A DNA stretch of 64,000 bases from Nocardia lijiangensis NBRC 108240 (GCF_001613045.1 NZ_BDBP01000042.1:1-64000); one strand, 5' to 3'; positions 12,101 to 23,300 are shown, numbered from the stretch's first letter. Numbers and translations: made by a program. The notes: generated from the sequence alone by a model not told the origin.

Positions 12101-15100
12101 CCGACGTGCCTGCCTTCACGCATGAACCGGAAGGCGTCACGGGCCCGGCGGATATCCCACACCCTGGCGGGTAGCGGCTGGAATTCTTTCTGCCGGAACA
12201 GCTCCAAGACCTCGGCGAGCAGCTGCCCCAAGCGCTCGGGCCCGGCGTCGAGCAGGTCGTATGCGCGGTAGGTGATCGTGGGGTGGTGTCCGGCGATCTC
12301 TTCGGGCTGACGGATGTCGGTCTTGCCCATCTCCACGAACCGTCCGCCCGCCGCGGTCAGCCGCAGCGACGCGTCGACGAATTCGTGGGCGAGCGAGTTG
12401 AGTACGACATCAACGCCCCGCCCCGCTGTCGCCGTGCGGAACCGAGCTTCGAACTCGATCGAGCGGGAAGACCCGATGTGCGCCTCGTCCACCCCGAGTC
12501 CGCGCAGGATGCCGTGTTTGGCCGGGCTCGCGGTGGCGTACACCTCGGCGCCGAGATGGCGGGCCAGCTGAATCGCGGCCATGCCGACGCCACCGGCACC
12601 CGCGTGCACCAGCACCGTTTCACCCGCACGCAGTCCAGCCAGGTCGACCAATCCGTAGTAGGCGGTCAGGTAGACCACCGGCACGGTTGCGGCACGCGGG
12701 AACGACCAGCCGGCAGGCATCGGGGCAAGCATCCGCGCATCCGCGACCGCCACGGGGCCGAACGCGCGCAGGAACACACCCATCACCCGATCGCCCGGAG
12801 CCAGGTCGTGCACTGCCGCACCGACTTCCAGGACGACACCCGCCCCTTCACTGCCGAGGACCAGGTCGCCCGGGTACATCCCCAATGCCATCAGCACGTC
12901 GCGGAAGTTGACTCCAGCGGCCCGCACCGCGACCCGGACCTGGCCCGGCGCCAACGGCACCGTTGCGGCGTCGCTCGGCACCAGCGACAGCGCGTCGATC
13001 GCGCCCACGTCCGGTGCGTCGAGCCGCCAGCTCGGTGCGTCGGGTGCCGCGAGCGCGGTGGTCGTCATCCGGGCGAGCCGGGGAACGCGGGCCAGCCCGT
13101 CGCGCAGCACCAGCTGCGGTTCGGCCGAATCCACTGCGGCGGCCAACATCTCCCATGACCGCGGGGAATTGTCCAGATCGATCAGTACGAAGCGGTCCGG
13201 GTTCTCGGTCTGCGCCGAGCGCAGCAGACCCCACAGCGCCGCACCGGCAAAACCACCCATCGGCGCACCGATACACGTGTGGTCTCCGACCCCGTAGTCG
13301 TCGAGTACTGCCGCACCCTGGGTCAGGACCACCAACCGGGTGTCCGCGAAGAGTGGTTCGGCGAGCCAGGTCTGGATCAGCGCAATCGCGTCGTGCACGG
13401 CGCCGTGCACGTCCTCGACCACATCTCCGGCGCGCATCGGCATCGCCACCACCACGGCGGCGGGCACCGGTGCTCCCGAGCCCAGTGCATCCCGCAGCGC
13501 CCGCAGGTCGGCGAATGATCTGCGGCTGTCCATCACGGCGAGATCCGTCCACGCCGCGGCCTCGGTTCCGATGAACACCTGATCCCACCGACTCCGCGCA
13601 CCATCGGGCACTGTGACCGGCACCCAGTCCAGCTCGTACAGCGAATCGTGCGGCGACCTATCCGCCGCCCGCAAGGATGCGGCCGAGATCTCCCGCAGCA
13701 CAAGCGACTCCACCGTCGCAACCGGTTCACCCGCGTCGTCGGCCAGTGCTACCGACACCGCGTCCGGCCCCACCGGTGACAATCGAACCCGCAGGCGCGT
13801 CGCGCCGTGCGCGTGGATGCGCACCCCGCTCCACGAAAACGGCACGCCGCCCTGCCGTTGCGGCTCGACGACACCGGGCAGCAAGGCATGCAACGCGCTG
13901 TCGAACAGGGCCGGGTGCAGCACGAACTCGTCGCTGTGTGCCTCCGCCAGCACCACTTCGGCGAAGATCTCGTCGTCGCGTCGCCATACGCGCCGCAATC
14001 CTTGGAATGCCGGGCCGTACTCGTAGCCGTGTTCGGCAACCCGCTCGTAGGCGCCGGTGAGCTCGACCTCGGCCCCACCGATCGGCGGCCACTCGTGCAA
14101 CTGCCGCGCCGTCGTGCCCGATCCGGCGCCGAGCATCCCCGTCGCATGTAGCGTCCAGTCGGTCTGCGCCCCTGCCCCGCGAGGCAGCCGCGAATACACG
14201 GCGACCACCCGCCTGCCCGCATCGTCCGGCGCGGCCACCACGACCTGAAGTCGAACCTCGTCCCGCTCCGGGACGGTCAACGGGGCCGTCAAAGTCAGGT
14301 CATCGACCCACCCGCAACCGACCCGATCTCCGGCCGCGACAACCAACTCCACGAACGCGGTCCCCGGCAACACCGTCACCCCGGACACCGCGTGATCGGC
14401 GAGCCACGCGTGCGTCGCCGAGGACAGTCGTCCCGTCGCAACCACGCCACCGTCGGCCAGCTCCACGGCCGCCTCGAGCAACGGATGCCCGCCGACCGTC
14501 AGGCCTGCCCCCGCGAGGTCCGCGACTCCGGCGACCGGCCGCAGCCAGAACCGTTTCCGCTCGAACGCGTACGTCGGCAGCGCCACACGCCGCCCACCTG
14601 GCAATGCCGCGGCCCAGTCCACCGGAACACCGTGCACGAACATCCCGGATGCCTGCCGGAGCAGCTCATCCAGTCCGCCGCGATCACGCCGCAGGGTTCC
14701 GACGACCGCGGCCGCCCCACCTCGATCCTCGACAATGTCCTGCACCCCGGCGGTCAGGACAGGATGCGGGCTCACCTCGACGAACACTGTGTGCCCTGCG
14801 GCCGCCAGGCCGTGCACCGTGCGCTCGAATTCCACTGGCTCGCGGAGATTGCGGTACCAGTACGCGGCATCCATTGCCGTGGTGTCCAGCCGCCCGCCGG
14901 TGACCGTGGACCACACCGGCACCTGTGCCGAAAGCGGTGTGACACTGCGTAATTCGTTCGTCAACCGCGCACCGACCGGCTCGACCTGCACTGAATGCGA
15001 CGCGTAGTCGACCGGAATCCGGCGAACCGCGACCCCTTCGGACTCGAGTGCCGCGCACAGCTCGTCCACCGCCCCGATCTCGCCGGACACCACCGTGGTC

Positions 15101-17292
15101 CGTGGGCCGTTCACCGCCGCCACCGACAGCCGCCCACCCCATCTCGTCAGTGCGGCCTCCACCGCATCGCGCGGCAGCGGAATCGACAGCATCCCGCCGG
15201 TGCCTGCCAGTTCGGCCAGCAGTCGGCTGCGCCGGGCAACGATCAGGGCCGCGTCGGCCAACGACAGGCCTCCCGCCACACAGACCGCGGCGATCTCCCC
15301 TTGTGAATGCCCAACCACGGCACCCGGCACCACACCGAGCGACCGCCACACCTCCGCCAACGCCACCATCACCGCGAACAACACCGGCTGTACGACATCG
15401 GCTCTGTCCAAAGACTTCTCCTCGGCACCGCGCACGACATCCACGACCGACCATCCGAGCAACGGAGTCAGTTCGCGGTCGCAGCGCGCCAAAGCCTCGG
15501 CGAATACCGGTGAGTCGGCCAGGATGCCCCGCGCCATACCGGCCCACTGAGATCCCTGGCCAGGGAATACGAAAACGACCTCGCTCGTGGCGGCTTCGGC
15601 CGATCCGGTGCCGATGTCTCCGCCGCTCTCGCCACCGGCTACAGCACCCAACCCGGCGAGCAGTTCGGTACGATCCCGGCCTACCACCACTGCACGATGT
15701 GCGAACAACGACCGCGTCGACACCAGCGACCAACCCACATCCACCGGATCGAGATCCCGATCCCGCACATGCCCGAGCAGCCGAGCCGCCTGCGCCCGCA
15801 ACGCCGATGCCGACTTCGCCGACACCACCCACGGCACGACAGGGATTTCCGGCCGCACTGTCGAGCCTGCGCCGCCTGCCGGGGCATCCACCGTGTCGTC
15901 GGCTACCTCGGCGGGCGCCTCCTCGATAATCACGTGTGCGTTCGTCCCACTGATCCCGAACGACGACACCCCGGCACGGCGCGGCCGACCGGACCGTTCC
16001 CATCCTCTGGATTCCGTCAACAACTCCACCGCACCGGTGGACCAATCCACGTGCGGCGACGGCTGATCCGCATGCAAGGTCTTCGGCAACACCCCTCGTC
16101 GCATCGCCTCGACCATCTTGATCACCCCGGCCACACCGGCCGCGGCCTGAGTGTGACCGATATTCGACTTGATCGAACCCAGCCACAGCGGGCGATCGAC
16201 CGGCCGATCCTGCCCATACGTCGCCAGCAAGGCCTGCGCCTCGATCGGATCACCCAACGTCGTTCCAGTGCCGTGAGCTTCCACCGCATCGACCTCAGCG
16301 GCGACAACACCGGCGTTCGCCAACGCCTGACGAATCACCCGCCGCTGCGACGGACCATTCGGCGCGGTCAGGCCATTCGACGCACCATCCTGATTGACGG
16401 CGCTACCGCGCACGACCGCCAGCACCGGATGCCCCAACCGCTGTGCATCGGAAAGCCTTTCCAGCACAAGCACTCCGACACCCTCCGACCACCCCACCCC
16501 GTTCGCGGCGGCCGAGAACGATTTACAGCGCCCGTCCGGCGCCAAACCGCGCTGCCGGGAGAACTCGATCAGCGTCTCGGGTGTCGACATCACCGTGACC
16601 CCGCCCGCCAACGCCAGCGAGCATTCGCCCGAACGGAGTGATTGCGCCGCCAGATGCAAGGCAACCAGCGACGACGAGCAGGCGGTATCCACCGACACGG
16701 CAGGGCCGACCACACCCAAGGTGTAAGCGACGCGACCCGAGAGAACACTGCCCGCGGTTCCGGTCACAATCGCGCCTTCGACCTCGGCGGGTGCGCGTCC
16801 GGCGGGCGGTGCGTAGTCGTGGTACATGACTCCGGTGAAGACGCCGGTCGCACTGCCTCGCAACGACACCGGATCGATCCCCGCATCCTCCAACCCCGCC
16901 CACACCGACTCGAGCAGCAACCGCTGCTGCGGATCCATCCCCAACGCCTCGCGTGGACCGATCCCGAAGAAGCCGGCATCGAAATCGGCCGCGTCGTACA
17001 GAAACCCGCCCGCACGCGCATAGCTCTTGCCCAACGCATCCGGATCGGCATCGAACAGGTCGGGATCCCACCCCCGATCAACCGGCAACGCCGACACCAC
17101 GTCCACCCCGTCGGCGACCAGCCCCCACAATCCCTCGGCCGATTCGACACCGCCCGGAAAGCGACACCCCACACCGACAATCGCCACAGCCTCGCGTTGT
17201 CGGTCCTCGACATCGCGCAAACGGCTGCGAAGGTCACGCGCATCCGCAATCGACCGCTTGAGATGTTCGCGGAGCTTGTCTTCGATACTCAT
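6109..17292 (-). CDS. Modular type I polyketide synthase, modules 2 and 3
   Basis: 3727 residues, start ATG with GAGGAAG 7 bp upstream. Module 2: docking helix, KS (Cys205), AT (GHSQGE near 662, YASH, methylmalonyl type), DH (HAVSGVTVLP near 966), ER (GVNFRDVL near 1456, GAGGVGMAA near 1567), KR (TGASGALGA near 1747, GYAAGNAF near 1895) and ACP (LGFDSLTAVE near 2055). This module should fully reduce its unit. Module 3: KS (Cys near 2287), AT (GHSQGE near 2738, YASH near 2838, methylmalonyl type), a KR-like region and ACP (near 3607). The module 3 KR has lost the glycine loop (TLGADWLG near 3300) and reads ADAAGSAY near 3440, where active enzymes have AYAAANAY. Tyr and Asn are thus replaced by Asp and Ser, and a retained ketone is predicted. 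Confidence 0.96.
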   Translation of the reverse strand: MSIEDKLREHLKRSIADARDLRSRLRDVEDRQREAVAIVGVGCRFPGGVESAEGLWGLVADGVDVVSALPVDRGWDPDLFDADPDALGKSYARAGGFLYDAADFDAGFFGIGPREALGMDPQQRLLLESVWAGLEDAGIDPVSLRGSATGVFTGVMYHDYAPPAGRAPAEVEGAIVTGTAGSVLSGRVAYTLGVVGPAVSVDTACSSSLVALHLAAQSLRSGECSLALAGGVTVMSTPETLIEFSRQRGLAPDGRCKSFSAAANGVGWSEGVGVLVLERLSDAQRLGHPVLAVVRGSAVNQDGASNGLTAPNGPSQRRVIRQALANAGVVAAEVDAVEAHGTGTTLGDPIEAQALLATYGQDRPVDRPLWLGSIKSNIGHTQAAAGVAGVIKMVEAMRRGVLPKTLHADQPSPHVDWSTGAVELLTESRGWERSGRPRRAGVSSFGISGTNAHVIIEEAPAEVADDTVDAPAGGAGSTVRPEIPVVPWVVSAKSASALRAQAARLLGHVRDRDLDPVDVGWSLVSTRSLFAHRAVVVGRDRTELLAGLGAVAGGESGGDIGTGSAEAATSEVVFVFPGQGSQWAGMARGILADSPVFAEALARCDRELTPLLGWSVVDVVRGAEEKSLDRADVVQPVLFAVMVALAEVWRSLGVVPGAVVGHSQGEIAAVCVAGGLSLADAALIVARRSRLLAELAGTGGMLSIPLPRDAVEAALTRWGGRLSVAAVNGPRTTVVSGEIGAVDELCAALESEGVAVRRIPVDYASHSVQVEPVGARLTNELRSVTPLSAQVPVWSTVTGGRLDTTAMDAAYWYRNLREPVEFERTVHGLAAAGHTVFVEVSPHPVLTAGVQDIVEDRGGAAAVVGTLRRDRGGLDELLRQASGMFVHGVPVDWAAALPGGRRVALPTYAFERKRFWLRPVAGVADLAGAGLTVGGHPLLEAAVELADGGVVATGRLSSATHAWLADHAVSGVTVLPGTAFVELVVAAGDRVGCGWVDDLTLTAPLTVPERDEVRLQVVVAAPDDAGRRVVAVYSRLPRGAGAQTDWTLHATGMLGAGSGTTARQLHEWPPIGGAEVELTGAYERVAEHGYEYGPAFQGLRRVWRRDDEIFAEVVLAEAHSDEFVLHPALFDSALHALLPGVVEPQRQGGVPFSWSGVRIHAHGATRLRVRLSPVGPDAVSVALADDAGEPVATVESLVLREISAASLRAADRSPHDSLYELDWVPVTVPDGARSRWDQVFIGTEAAAWTDLAVMDSRRSFADLRALRDALGSGAPVPAAVVVAMPMRAGDVVEDVHGAVHDAIALIQTWLAEPLFADTRLVVLTQGAAVLDDYGVGDHTCIGAPMGGFAGAALWGLLRSAQTENPDRFVLIDLDNSPRSWEMLAAAVDSAEPQLVLRDGLARVPRLARMTTTALAAPDAPSWRLDAPDVGAIDALSLVPSDAATVPLAPGQVRVAVRAAGVNFRDVLMALGMYPGDLVLGSEGAGVVLEVGAAVHDLAPGDRVMGVFLRAFGPVAVADARMLAPMPAGWSFPRAATVPVVYLTAYYGLVDLAGLRAGETVLVHAGAGGVGMAAIQLARHLGAEVYATASPAKHGILRGLGVDEAHIGSSRSIEFEARFRTATAGRGVDVVLNSLAHEFVDASLRLTAAGGRFVEMGKTDIRQPEEIAGHHPTITYRAYDLLDAGPERLGQLLAEVLELFRQKEFQPLPARVWDIRRARDAFRFMREGRHVGKNVLGMDAVWDPDATVLITGASGALGAMLARHLVAEHGIRHLLLVSRGGSAAVAGLRSELVELGAVSVTVAACDVADREALSVVLDAVPGERPLRVVVHAAGVLDDAVVTSLSAEQVDRVLAPKVAGAWNLHELTRNHDLTGFILYSSLSGLIGTAGQAGYAAGNAFLDALARHRSGLGLPGTSLAWGLWEQASGMTGHLRAADLDRMARGGIAALDAEQGLRLFDEAVAIGASVIVPARLDPAALRANPGGVSSVLRGLVRVPVRRTAIGSAVHGSSWRERLAGLVAEQRLVLLGELIAGEVAAVLGHEKTAIGAGRAFKELGFDSLTAVELRNRLTKLLGVKLPAALLFDHPTVTELAEFLSGLFGSRVSPTVSVRASTVGTDGDAVAIVGVGCRFPGGVGSAEGLWGLVADGVDVVSGLPVDRGWDLGLFSSDPDAVGKSYAVSGGFLYDAAEFDAGFFGISPREALGMDPQQRLLLETVWEALEDAGIDPMSLRGSTTGVFTGVIAQDYGPGVGTVPPELAGLSLTGVTTSVASGRIAYSLGLTGPALSVDTACSSSLVALHLAAQSLRSGECTLALAGGVTVMPTPRTFVEFSRQRVMSPDGRCKSFSAAADGAGWSEGVGVLVLERLSDAQRQGHPVLAIVRGSAVNQDGASNGLTAPNGPAQQRVIRQALANAGVAASEVDVVEAHGTGTRLGDPIEAEALLTTYGQDRPADRPLWLGSIKSNIGHTQAAAGVAGVIKMIEAMRRGVLPKTLHVEQPSPHVDWSAGAVELLTEPREWTTEGLPRRAAVSSFGISGTNAHVILEEPPTESMATATAAAPRSTTAVVPWVVSGKSGAALRAQAARLLAHVRDRDVDPVDVGWSLASTRSMFAYRAVVVGRDHAELLDGLRAVASGETDGDGPMPRPDSGVVWVFPGQGSQWAGMGRVLLADSAVFRERLADCDAALSPWIGWSVRDVLMGAEGAPELDRVDVVQPVLFAVMVSLAAVWRRWGVTPSAVVGHSQGEIAAACVAGALSLREAAHVVAVRSSALRELAGDGGMLSVALPEADVHVRLGTWRGADQVSIAAVNGPDTVVLSGPAQALDDIERMLTEQEIRCRRIPVNYASHSAHVDQIEQALVEQLAVIEPQQGEVPFYSTVTGGQIDTAALDASYWFANLRSTVRFHDAVAALARAGHRTFLEVSPHPVLVSGIAETLDTAAEPAVVVGSLRRAENDSERLLGTATELCTTGIDIDWASALSDIGLAGRRVPLPTYAFQRQRFWFAAGAEPSSTASDGVDEHFWRLVEQGDTQELANRLTTGSGEVAAEAWLPVLPALRSWRKAQQARATVDGWRYRVGWKSGTDSDVAVAAGTWLLVAPHEGDRAATTEQCAAALRARGADVVVVTAPDDASVGDRAQWRARLLDTVANSMGGTDVVAGVVSLLSTVSRPLSASPALSVGVAGTLGLVQGMGDAGLERPLWCVTSGAVSVGAPDVLTDPAQAAVWGLGRVVALEHPARWGGLIDLPATIDGRTWDRVCAAVVAGAEDEDQVAVRPSGVYLRRLVPVPATTAQSSAWTPTGTILITLGADWLGAHTARWLAGFGTARLVVVTGDRDAAAVAELAAELEASGTPVRTVTDDLTDRPALTRILDGISAEHPLTAVFHTTATTFDRSVDELEVASFAEAVAEKVIGARVLDELLAERGREVALVSFSSGAGVWGAGGRAADAAGSAYLDALGEYRRGAGMPAMTIAWGMVAGGDPIDADTSSQFDRLGLISMPAELATAALHQAITAEETTLVVADVDWSRFYPALAIARPRPLLHGLPAVAQLLAAEGASQQLVSDAGFAARLVDLPDDEQRATIVRLIGAHTAAVLGHTTTDELDAEQAFRDLGFDSLTAVELRTRLNKATGLRLPATAVFDHPTPALLARHIREALLGNGSTVMTMVDDLEAAMVSIAADRSLLDEVRRRLAKLANPVSDVHPAADHDGGGLSELMSMDDHDVFDVLRDEFGIS
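15701..15831. repeat. 131-bp perfect repeat, copy in module 2 (KS-AT linker)
   Basis: This stretch is identical base for base to 21261-21391 in the neighbouring PKS gene. It encodes the C-terminal part of the KS-to-AT linker. The surrounding sequence diverges on both sides, and the AT domains that follow belong to different specificity classes. Confidence 0.9.
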
Positions 17293-17345
17293 GGGGATAC
17301 TTCCTCGAAGGTCGACGCGGTCACGCGCGGTAGATCTGGTGCGGC

Positions 17346-20300
17346 TCAGTCGGATTCGTTGACAAGCGCGAAGAGCTCGTCATCCGTCGCGGCGTCCAGA
17401 TCCATATCGCCGGCGGGCGTACCCGGTTCTTTACACAGGTCGAGCAGCTGCCGGAGGCGGACGGCCGCCTCCTTCCGCCGGGATTCGTCGGAAAGAACAT
17501 CCGGCAAGGCGGATTCGAGCGCGTCCATGGTGTCGAAAACCGACGCGCGCGGGCTCTCGCCCGCACCTAGTTCCCGCGCCAGATAGTCGGTCAGGTGCTC
17601 GACCGTCGGATAGTCGAAGGCGAGGGTGGTCGGCAGCGTGACCCCGGTCGACTCGGTCAACCGGTTGCGTAGCTCGATCGCCGCCAGTGAATCCAAACCC
17701 AACTCCTTGAACGCCCGTCCCGCCCCGATATCCGTCTGCGCGTGCCCGAGCACCGCGGCCACCGCATCGGAAACCAACCCGCCCACCAGCACCAGCCGCT
17801 GCTCCGGCTCGACGCCGGACAGTTGTTCCCGCAGCGACAACTCATCCACCCCGCCAACCGCCACCCCACGGCGGGCGGATGCCCGAACCAATCCACGCAG
17901 AACAGCTGGAACCGTGCCCGCTTCGTCCCGCAGGGCCGCGACGTCCAGTCGCGCTGGGACAACCGCGGGCGCGCCGAGCGTCAACGCCTGGTCGAACAAC
18001 CGCAAACCCTGCGTGGATCCCATCGGAACAATTCCCCCACGCGACATTCGGCGCAGATCGGCGTCCCGGAGATGAGCCGCCATCCCGCCGGCCTGCTCCC
18101 ACAGGCCCCACGCCAGCGCGGTAGCGGGCAGGCCGAGCCGATTCCGATGCCGCGCCAGCGCATCCAGATACGCATTTCCCGCGGCGTAGTTGCCCTGCCC
18201 GGCCGTGCCGAGCACGCCGGACACCGAGGAGTACAGGATGAATCCGGTCAGATCGTGGCCGTGCGTGAGCTCGTGCAGATTCCACGCACCGGCCACTTTC
18301 GGTGCCAACACCGTATCCACCCGCTCCGCGGACAGCGATGTCACGACACCGTCATCCAGCATGCCCGCCGCGTGCACCACCACCCGCAATGGATGCTGCG
18401 CGGGGACGGACGCGAGCACGGCCGCCAGGGCTCGGCGATCCGTGATGTCGCACGCAGCAATCGAGACCGCTTCGGCGCCGAGGTCGACCAACTCCGCACG
18501 CAACTCGGCCGCGCCGGCGGCGGCGAGACCACGTCTGCTGACCAGCACGAGGTGCCGAATCCCGTGCTCGACCACCAAATGGCGAGCCAGCATCGTCGCC
18601 AACCCACCGGACCCGCCGGTGATCAAGACCGTCCCCTCCGAATCCCACACCGCGCCGGCCGAACCACCGCCGGCAGTCGCGGAAAGCGGTGCGATGGCGG
18701 CCTGCGCGAGACGCGGGACACGGGCCTGCCCGGAAACCAGCGCAACTTGCGGCTCAGCCGAATCCACCGCCGTGGCCACCAGCGCCGATGACTGCGAGAA
18801 CTCGTCGACGTCTATCAACGCGAAGCGCTCCGGGTGCTCGGTCTGCGCCGAACGCACCAGGCCCCACACGGCCGCGGCCGCCAAATCGTCTCCACCGATC
18901 CCTGTCGCGCCGCGGGTGAGAATCACCAATCGGGCATGGGCCAGCCGTGTCTCCGCCAACCAGTCCTGCACCAGTGCCAGTACGTCATGCACGGCGCCGT
19001 ACACATTCGCCACGGTCTCGTGCCCATGGACCGGCAGTGCTGTTATCGCCACCACGGGAGCGGGCTCCCCGGCGTCAAGTGCTGCTCGTAGCTCGTGCAG
19101 GTCGTCGAACGAACGCCGAACACCCAACGCCGCCGGATCGAGCCACGCTACGTCACCCGACCCGACGAACACTCGATCCGGTCGGCCGCCGCAGCCCTCC
19201 GGCAACGCGAACGGCGCCCACTCCAGTTGATACAGCGAATCATGGTGCGCCCCAATCGCAGCATGCAGCGCATCCGCGGAGACTTCACGCATCACCAGCG
19301 AATCCACGGTCACCATCGGCCTGCCCGCATGGTCGGCGAGTTCTACCGACACCGCGTCCGCTCCCACCGGGGTCACTCGCACCCGAGCACGGTCCGCGCC
19401 CGTCGCGGCCACACTCACTCCGGTCCACGAAAATGGCACGCCGCCAGGTCGATCCGCATCAATTACACCCGGGAGCAGTACATGCAGCGCGCTGTCGAAC
19501 AGCGTCGGCGACACCGCGAATCCCGTGCCCTCCCCCGCAGCGGTCACTTCGGCGAAGATCTCCGCGCCGCGCCGCCATACTCGACGCAATCCTCGAAACG
19601 CCGGACCATAGCGGTAGCCGTGATCGGTGAGCCGTTCGTAGGTGCCGGTCACGTCGAGCTCCACCGCATCCACCGGCGGCCACACTCGCAAGTCCGACCG
19701 TGCCACGTGGACGTCGGTGGTCAGTACTCCGGTCGCATTCCGTGTCCACCCACCCTGGCCCGGTACGGGGCGCGAGTACACGGCGACAGCACACCGGCCC
19801 CCGTCATCAGCCGCCGAAACCACTACCTGGATCTCGGCTTCATCGCGCTCCGGAACAACAAGCGGGGCAGCCAGACTCAGCTCCGCAACCCGCCCGAACC
19901 CGGCGCGATCACCTGCCGCGATCACCAGTTCCACCACTGCGGTGCCAGGAAGCAGAACCGACTCGTGCACGACGTGGTCGGCCAGCCAGGGCTGCGTGGT
20001 GGACGACAACCGACTCGTCACGATCACACCCCCGTCGGCCATGTCGACCACCGTGCCCCGCAACGGATGACCGGCCGTATCCGGGCCCGCCGAATCCTGG
20101 CCCGCCGGATCCGACCAGAACCGCTTGCGCTCGAACGCATAGGTCGGCAGGCCGACGCGGACGCCACCGGATCCCGCGAACACCGAATGCCAGTCCACCG
20201 CAATGCCACGGGCGAACAGCTGGGCCACGGCGGTGAGGAGCTGTGCGGGCTCGAAGCGGCCGGGGCGCATCGCCGCCGCGGCGATCACCTCGCCGGGCAG

Positions 20301-23300
20301 GCTGTCGGTCAGTGCCACCGACAGCGCCGCATCCGGTCCCACTTCCAGAAACGAATCAACGCCCGCATCGTGCGCTGTGGTTGCTGCGGCCGCGAAGCGG
20401 ACAGTGCGCCGCACATGCTCGACCCAGTAGTCCGGGGCGCACAGGGTATCCGCGTCCAGCATCTTCCCGGTGACTGTGGAGATCATCCGCCGCCGTGGCG
20501 GCAGGAAGTCCAATTCGACGACGACACGCCGGAATTCGTCGAGCATCGGCGCCATGAGCGGAGAGTGGAATGCGTGGCTCACGCGCAACCGTTGTGTCCG
20601 GCGCCCTCGTGACCGCAACTGCTCGACGATGTCGGCCACCGCCTCCGCGCGACCGGACACCACTACCGCTGAGGGGCCATTGACCGCCGCGATGCCCAAC
20701 TCGGATTCCCGACCGGCCATCAGCGGCTCGATCTCCTGCTCACCGGCCTGCACCGCCGCCATCACTCCCCCGGTGGGCAGCGCCTGCATCAACCTGCCGC
20801 GCGCAGCAACGAGCACACACGCGTCTGTCAGGCCGAGCACCCCGGCCACATGCGCGGCGGCGATCTCGCCGACGGAATGCCCGAACACGACATCCGGTAC
20901 CACGCCCCACGATTCGAGCAGGCGGAACAGTGCCACTTCCACCGCAAACAGCGCGGGTTGGGCCAATGCGGTGTCGTCCAGGCCCGCCCCCGAGAACACC
21001 GCATCACGCAGCGTGCTGCCCAGCAGCGGGTCGAGTTGCTCGCACACCTCGTCGAATGCCTCGGCGAACACCCGGAAGGTGGAGTACAACTCCTGTCCCA
21101 TGCCGACTCGCTGGGAGCCCTGGCCGGCGAACACCAAGCCGAGCCGAGAGTTCGCCGCGGTGCCGATCACGGTGCCGCCGTGGGTTTCTCCCGCCGCGAC
21201 GGCGTCCAGCCCCGCCAGCAGTTCGGTTCGATCCCGGCCGACCACCACTGCACGATGAGCGAACAACGACCGCGTCGACACCAGCGACCAACCCACATCC
21301 ACCGGATCGAGATCCCGATCCCGCACATGCCCGAGCAGCCGAGCCGCCTGCGCCCGCAACGCCGATGCCGACTTCGCCGACACCACCCAGGGCACCGCCG
21401 CCCCTCCGGTTCCCGCCGCCACGTCGGCCGAGCCGGTGTCGGCTGTCGCGGGCTGCTCGAGGATCACGTGCGCGTTCGTGCCACTGATCCCGAACGACGA
21501 CACGGCCGCACGCCGAGGCCGGCCGCCGGTCGTCCATTCACGTGATCGGATCGACAGCTCCACCGCACCGGCAGACCAATCCACGTGTGGCGACGGCTCC
21601 TCCGCGTGCAACGTGGCCGGCACCATCCCGTGCCGCATCGCCAGCACCATTTTGATCATCCCGGCGACGCCCGCGGCAGCCTGGGTGTGACCGATATTCG
21701 ACTTCACCGAACCCAGCCGCACCGGCACAGACCGATCTTGTCCGTAGGTCGCCAGCAGTGCCTCGGCCTCGATCGGATCGCCCAACCGAGTGCCGGTGCC
21801 ATGCGCTTCGACGACATCCACCTCGGATGCGGCCAGCCCGGCATTCGCCAACGCCTGACGGATCACCCGCTCCTGCGACGGACCATTCGGCGCGGTCAGG
21901 CCATTCGACGCACCATCCTGATTCACCGCACTGCCCCGCACGACCGCCAGCACGGAATGGCCATGTCGCCGCGCATCGGAAAGCCGCTCCAGCACAAGCA
22001 CTCCGACACCCTCCGCCCACCCCACGCCATCGGCCGCCGCCGAGAACGGCTTACATCTGCCGTCTGCCGCCAGCCCGCCCTGGCGCGCGAATTCGACGAA
22101 CATGTGCGGCGTCGACATCACCGTGACGCCGCCCGCCAATGCCAGCGAGCACTCCGCAGACCGCAGCGATTGCACCGCCAGATGCACGGCCACCAGCGAG
22201 GACGAACACGCCGTATCGATCGACACGGCGGGCCCGACCAATCCCAGGCTGTACGCGACCCGCCCCGAGGCGACACTGGGCGTCACCCCCGTCAACGACG
22301 CACCTCGCGGCCCGTAGTCCTGCGCCGCCAATCCCGCGTATACGCCGGTGGCGCTGCCCCGCAACGACACCGGGTCGATACCCGCATCCTCCAGTGCCTC
22401 CCACACCGACTCCAGCAACAACCGCTGCTGCGGATCCATCCCCAACGCCTCGCGCGGACTGATCCCGAAAAAGCCCGCGTCGAAATCGGCCGCGTCGCTC
22501 AGGAATCCGCCCCGGTAGCCGCCGGACCGCCAGCCGCGGGATTCGGTCATGGACGAGATCACCTCGCCCTCTCGCCGCACCAGGTCCCACAGCGCGTCGG
22601 GTGAGGTGATCCCCCCGGGGAACCGGCAGGCCATGCCCACGATGACCACCGGATCATCCGAAGTAGCTACAGCGGGAGGTAATTCAGTGCTTTCGTCGTC
22701 GGCACCCGCCAGCTGCCCGCACAACTGCCCGGCCAGCGAGTCGATCGTCGGGTAGTTGAACATGACGCCTGCGGCGGGCTGTATTCCGAGCGCCGAGCCG
22801 AGCCGGTTGCGCAATTCGACCGACGAGGCCGAATCGAAGCCCAGGTCGGTGAAGGCGGCCGTCTCGGCATCCGGCCGCGCGAGCTCGGTGCGCAGTATCC
22901 GCCGGCCTTCATCCCGGATCAGCTCGCGCACCGCCGCCAGTCGCTGGTCAGCAGGCAATGCGGCCAACTGCACCCCCAACTCGGTGGTCGGGCTCGCCGA
23001 GGGCAACCGCTGCTCGGCCGGTCGCAGGCGGCTGCCCAGCCAGTGGTGCCGACGTTGGAATGCATAGGTGGGCAGCCGCACCCGCTTGCCTACCGACTCG
23101 GCGAACACCGAATCCCAGTCCATCCGGGCACCCCGCACGAAAATCCGCGAAGCCTGCCGGAGCAGTTCGTCCAGCCCACCGTGATCGCGCCGGAGCGAGC
23201 CGGCGATCACAGCGCCGCTGTCCGCGACCGTCTCCTCCATCCCGTAGATCAGCACGGGATGCGGGCTCACCTCCACGAAAACCCCGTGCCCGGTCGCCGA

